From an uncultured Eubacterium sp. (GTDB lineage: Bacteria; Bacillota; Clostridia; Lachnospirales; Lachnospiraceae), in assembly GCA_900551945.1 (NCBI GenBank), contig URYE01000059.1:1-18232 (forward strand): a stretch of 18,232 bases of DNA, in the 5' to 3' direction. Position numbers and translations under genes: made by a program. The notes below the pieces were generated by a model, which was not told where the DNA came from, did no database searches, and saw only the letters and a program-made list of their open reading frames with translations. Below are positions 15,466 to 18,232 of the stretch, piece by piece. How positions within the stretch are numbered: the first letter of the stretch is position 1; each line of letters starts with the position of its first letter.

Positions 15466-18096
15466 TTACATAACACTTATATCAAATTCAATCTTACCAA
15501 CATTGCCTTCATTATCCATAATAGTAAGAAAGGCTTGACCACTCTCACCAATTGTTCTAACAAAAGTTCCGCCATATCCGCCCTTAAGACTAATAAGCTT
15601 AGGCCCTATAATCTTAATCGCACCTTCCACAGACAGCATAACAGCTTCATTATAAAGGTTAAGCACATTGCCATTTTGGTCACACGCCTTTATTCTTACA
15701 AGTGCAACATCATATGTAGTATTTTCTATAAGAGAAGTGTGGTCTGCCTGTGCATTTATAAATGTATTTTTTACTGGCTCTTTAACAACAGTCTTTACAA
15801 TATTGCCATCTTTAATTGCTTCAAACTTATAAAATGGTACGGGCATATTTTTTCCGCCATTGCCAATATATTTTTCATAAAGTGCTAAAGCATCATTAAG
15901 CTTCATATGATAAAATGTCATTAACTTCGCAGCCCTCATTCTTACATCAATTGGAATGTGATTTACTCCATATCTTGAAACAGACATAAGGATTTTCTTA
16001 ATATCTTCTGCTTGACCATGTGGAAGCCCTTCCTGCTTTTCAAGTGTATCACCTATAAGGTCATCAATTTCTACAGGTGGAAATTCAAGTGCTGAAAACT
16101 CTGACCTTTTTTTAGAAGCATTTTTTCCACATAAAAATTCCTTAATAAACGCTCCATTTTTATACATTTTAACGGAGTCAGCATTACTAAAAATATACAT
16201 TTTTCCTGCTATCTCGGCTTTATGCTCTCCCCTACTCATAGATGATGATATCTCAAGTACATTTTCATTAGTATAACAAGAATAAAGACTTGCTACTAAC
16301 TTAGGATTTCTAAACATATCCATAATACCATGATAACAAATTCCATCTGCACTTCCAAAACCATTATTTGCATTATAATCTGTCATACACCAAGCTATGC
16401 CACCTGCTATTAACTTGTCCTTATAATACCCGTTCATAATTTTTGCGTGTCTTAACGCATGTTCTAACTTGTCACTTTCTGTATCAAAGCTCTTAGATGG
16501 ATACATATAACCATTGTACTCTGAGATTATATATGCTTTTGTTTCATCAGAAGTTACATCTTTTCGCTTTTCTATTGGTTCATTCTCACCATCATACGAA
16601 AAATCATTATAAGCATATACATCTTCAAGCAAATTGCTCTTTTTTATATTTCTCGTGCCTGCTGTCTGACGAAGTTTATCTATATTATGTGCCGCATTAT
16701 TAGTAGTCGTATATAATTCTTCGTCATCATTTGAACCATTTACACGAACTCCCCATAATATAACACTAGGGTGATTTCTATTATAAAGCACCATTTCTTC
16801 AACACTTTGACAAAAACCATTCTTCCAATCGTCATCGCCAATATTATATCCACCTGCAATTTCTGAAAATACAAGAAGTCCAATTTCATCACATCTGTCA
16901 AGGAAATACTTTGACTGTGGATAATGAGAAGTTCTGACCATATTCATTCCAAGCTCATTTTTTATTATATCAGCATCATTTCGTTGTATAGACTCTGGCA
17001 TTGCATAGCCCATATATGGAAAACTTTGATTTCTATTAACACCTCTAAGCTTAATCTTTTTGTCATTAAGATAAAAACCATCTGCCTTAAATTCCGTCTT
17101 TCTTATACCAAATCTTGTTTCATACTCATCGTATACCGCATCAAAATCATGTCTTTTTAACGCAGCTTTTATCACATACAAATTAGGGTTATCAAGCTCC
17201 CATTTTTCAAGTTCTTCAATTCTTAATGTGCAAGTAATAATATGCCTTTTAACTTCATTTATAGCTCCTGCAAACTTCTTACCATTAAGTTTATTTCTTA
17301 ATGACTGCATTGTTTTTAAATCATTAAATTCAAACTTTATATTCTTTGATATTTCACAGTTCTCAAGATTTTTTATAAATGTACCATCACTTTTATAAAG
17401 TGAAAGCTCCGCATAATAGCCTTTTTGTCCTCTTATATCTACTTTATCTGCAACAGTAAGTTCATAAGTTATCTCAAGTCCCTTTAATTCGTTATCATTT
17501 TCGGCTTCTTGCGTATCATTTTTTGATAATTTTTTATCACTCTTAACTTTTCCTTGCTCTGTTTCAGGCTCTTTTTTTATATAATCTTCTGGTTTTCCCT
17601 CATATACATAAATATCATCTATGTACACAGGGTTTTTAACGTCAACATAAACCTCTCTATAAAGACCACCATAAACAAGCGCATCTATCTTTTCTCCAAA
17701 AGGTGCTTGATTAAGGCTAGGTCTGCTGTCAAGCTTAACCACAATAATATTAGGCTTGTCAAAAACAATTAAAGACGAAATATCTATTGTAAATGTTGTA
17801 TATCCACATTTATGAATAGTAGCTTCCTTTTCATTAATATAAACAGACGCTTCATGTGCTGCACCTTCAAATGTAATAAGAATAGTTTTCCCCATATATT
17901 CTTTGCCTAACGTAAACTCATTACGATAACAACACACTTTTTCGCAATCTTGTGGTACTGCATAATTATAAGGTAATACAGCATTAGTATGTGGAAGTCT
18001 TACTATCTCCATATCACTATCATCATAATTATACTGTATCATATCGCTGTCAAATTCTTTTGAAAATCTCCAGCCATTATTCATGTATATTCGCAT
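15466..18096 (-). CDS. GH2 beta-galactosidase-type protein lacking the acid/base glutamate
   Basis: The 876-residue protein has the GH2 layout: N-terminal sugar-binding jelly roll (about 1-155, with APFGEKIDALVYGGLYREVY), an immunoglobulin-like domain (about 160-335) carrying a Lys/Glu-rich insertion near 170-205, a TIM barrel (about 340-640, with RGVNRNQSFPYMG and RTSHYPQSKYFLDRCDEIG), and C-terminal beta domains. The nucleophile region ISEYNG is intact (E526). The acid/base region reads NHPSVILWGVRVNGS, where close family members have NES: the expected glutamate is glycine (G454, codon GGT). No signal peptide is present, so it is probably cytoplasmic. The ATG at 18096 has AGGAA 8-9 bases upstream. 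The reading frame is otherwise intact. It may be inactive, depend on an external nucleophile or acid, or act as a binding protein; family assignment is firm, activity is not. Confidence 0.88.
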   Translation of the reverse strand: MRIYMNNGWRFSKEFDSDMIQYNYDDSDMEIVRLPHTNAVLPYNYAVPQDCEKVCCYRNEFTLGKEYMGKTILITFEGAAHEASVYINEKEATIHKCGYTTFTIDISSLIVFDKPNIIVVKLDSRPSLNQAPFGEKIDALVYGGLYREVYVDVKNPVYIDDIYVYEGKPEDYIKKEPETEQGKVKSDKKLSKNDTQEAENDNELKGLEITYELTVADKVDIRGQKGYYAELSLYKSDGTFIKNLENCEISKNIKFEFNDLKTMQSLRNKLNGKKFAGAINEVKRHIITCTLRIEELEKWELDNPNLYVIKAALKRHDFDAVYDEYETRFGIRKTEFKADGFYLNDKKIKLRGVNRNQSFPYMGYAMPESIQRNDADIIKNELGMNMVRTSHYPQSKYFLDRCDEIGLLVFSEIAGGYNIGDDDWKNGFCQSVEEMVLYNRNHPSVILWGVRVNGSNDDEELYTTTNNAAHNIDKLRQTAGTRNIKKSNLLEDVYAYNDFSYDGENEPIEKRKDVTSDETKAYIISEYNGYMYPSKSFDTESDKLEHALRHAKIMNGYYKDKLIAGGIAWCMTDYNANNGFGSADGICYHGIMDMFRNPKLVASLYSCYTNENVLEISSSMSRGEHKAEIAGKMYIFSNADSVKMYKNGAFIKEFLCGKNASKKRSEFSALEFPPVEIDDLIGDTLEKQEGLPHGQAEDIKKILMSVSRYGVNHIPIDVRMRAAKLMTFYHMKLNDALALYEKYIGNGGKNMPVPFYKFEAIKDGNIVKTVVKEPVKNTFINAQADHTSLIENTTYDVALVRIKACDQNGNVLNLYNEAVMLSVEGAIKIIGPKLISLKGGYGGTFVRTIGESGQAFLTIMDNEGNVGKIEFDISVM

Positions 18097-18218
18097 TACT
18101 TAATTTCCTGCCACTCAAAACATGGACAAATATATCCATATCAAGAAATTGGAAGTTTTACAAACATTCCTTACTGTTTCATCGTGTATGCTTTCGTAAT
18201 CATAAATGACATACTACT

Positions 18219-18232
18219 TACAAGTTCTTGTA
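18219..18232. promoter_or_regulatory. Small palindrome at the window edge upstream of the GH2 gene
   Basis: TACAAG-TT-CTTGTA is a 14-base inverted repeat about 123 bases upstream of the GH2 start codon. It could be an operator for a sugar-responsive regulator, but the window ends here and the short symmetry could be chance. Confidence 0.25.

Overview
The window looks like a low-GC Firmicutes chromosome, most likely a Lachnospiraceae-type member of the Clostridia. This is inferred from the A+T-rich base composition, strong AGGAGG-type ribosome binding sites, a class III (Bacillus-type) fructose-1,6-bisphosphatase, a PadR / DUF1700 / DUF4097 operon, and a GH2 enzyme and a short Dxs-like protein of kinds common in gut Clostridia. 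I see no rRNA, tRNA, CRISPR, phage or transposase gene.

Layout from left to right. At 128-2320 a cytosolic chemoreceptor signalling module lies downstream of a FIST-domain sensor. At 2640-4526 is fbp, divergent from the only plus-strand gene, a TtcA-like tRNA thiolase (4819-5553). At 6018-7772 is a short, divergent 1-deoxyxylulose-5-phosphate synthase homologue. At 7973-9915 is a tight three-gene operon (padR, DUF1700/HAAS membrane protein, DUF4097 repeat protein) with a strong promoter carrying two perfect 21-bp palindromes. At 10427-12130 is a transmembrane chemoreceptor. At 12587-13885 is enolase, preceded by a terminator-like leader hairpin. At 14468-15312 is an azlCD pair whose AzlC lacks its N-terminal part. 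At 15466-18096 is a GH2 beta-galactosidase-type protein that appears to have lost its acid/base glutamate.

How the parts may work together. Three genes (fbp, dxs-like, eno) belong to central carbon or isoprenoid/cofactor metabolism, but each seems to be its own transcription unit. The two chemoreceptors and the FIST protein suggest a chemotactic or chemosensory cell, although no flagellar or che genes are present. The padR operon is a self-contained envelope-related regulatory unit. azlCD would export branched-chain amino acids if AzlC were functional.

The gaps between genes are the least explained part. They hold a family of palindromic repeats: one complete 154-bp copy, one 66-bp miniature and several single-arm remnants. 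They also hold a 105-bp-period duplication, several good intrinsic terminators, and long tracts in which the plus strand has almost no G. The best candidates for follow-up are the acid/base-less GH2, the PadR double operator, the Dxs-like protein with altered substrate-binding positions, the enolase leader, the palindromic repeats, and the split FIST/chemoreceptor pair.
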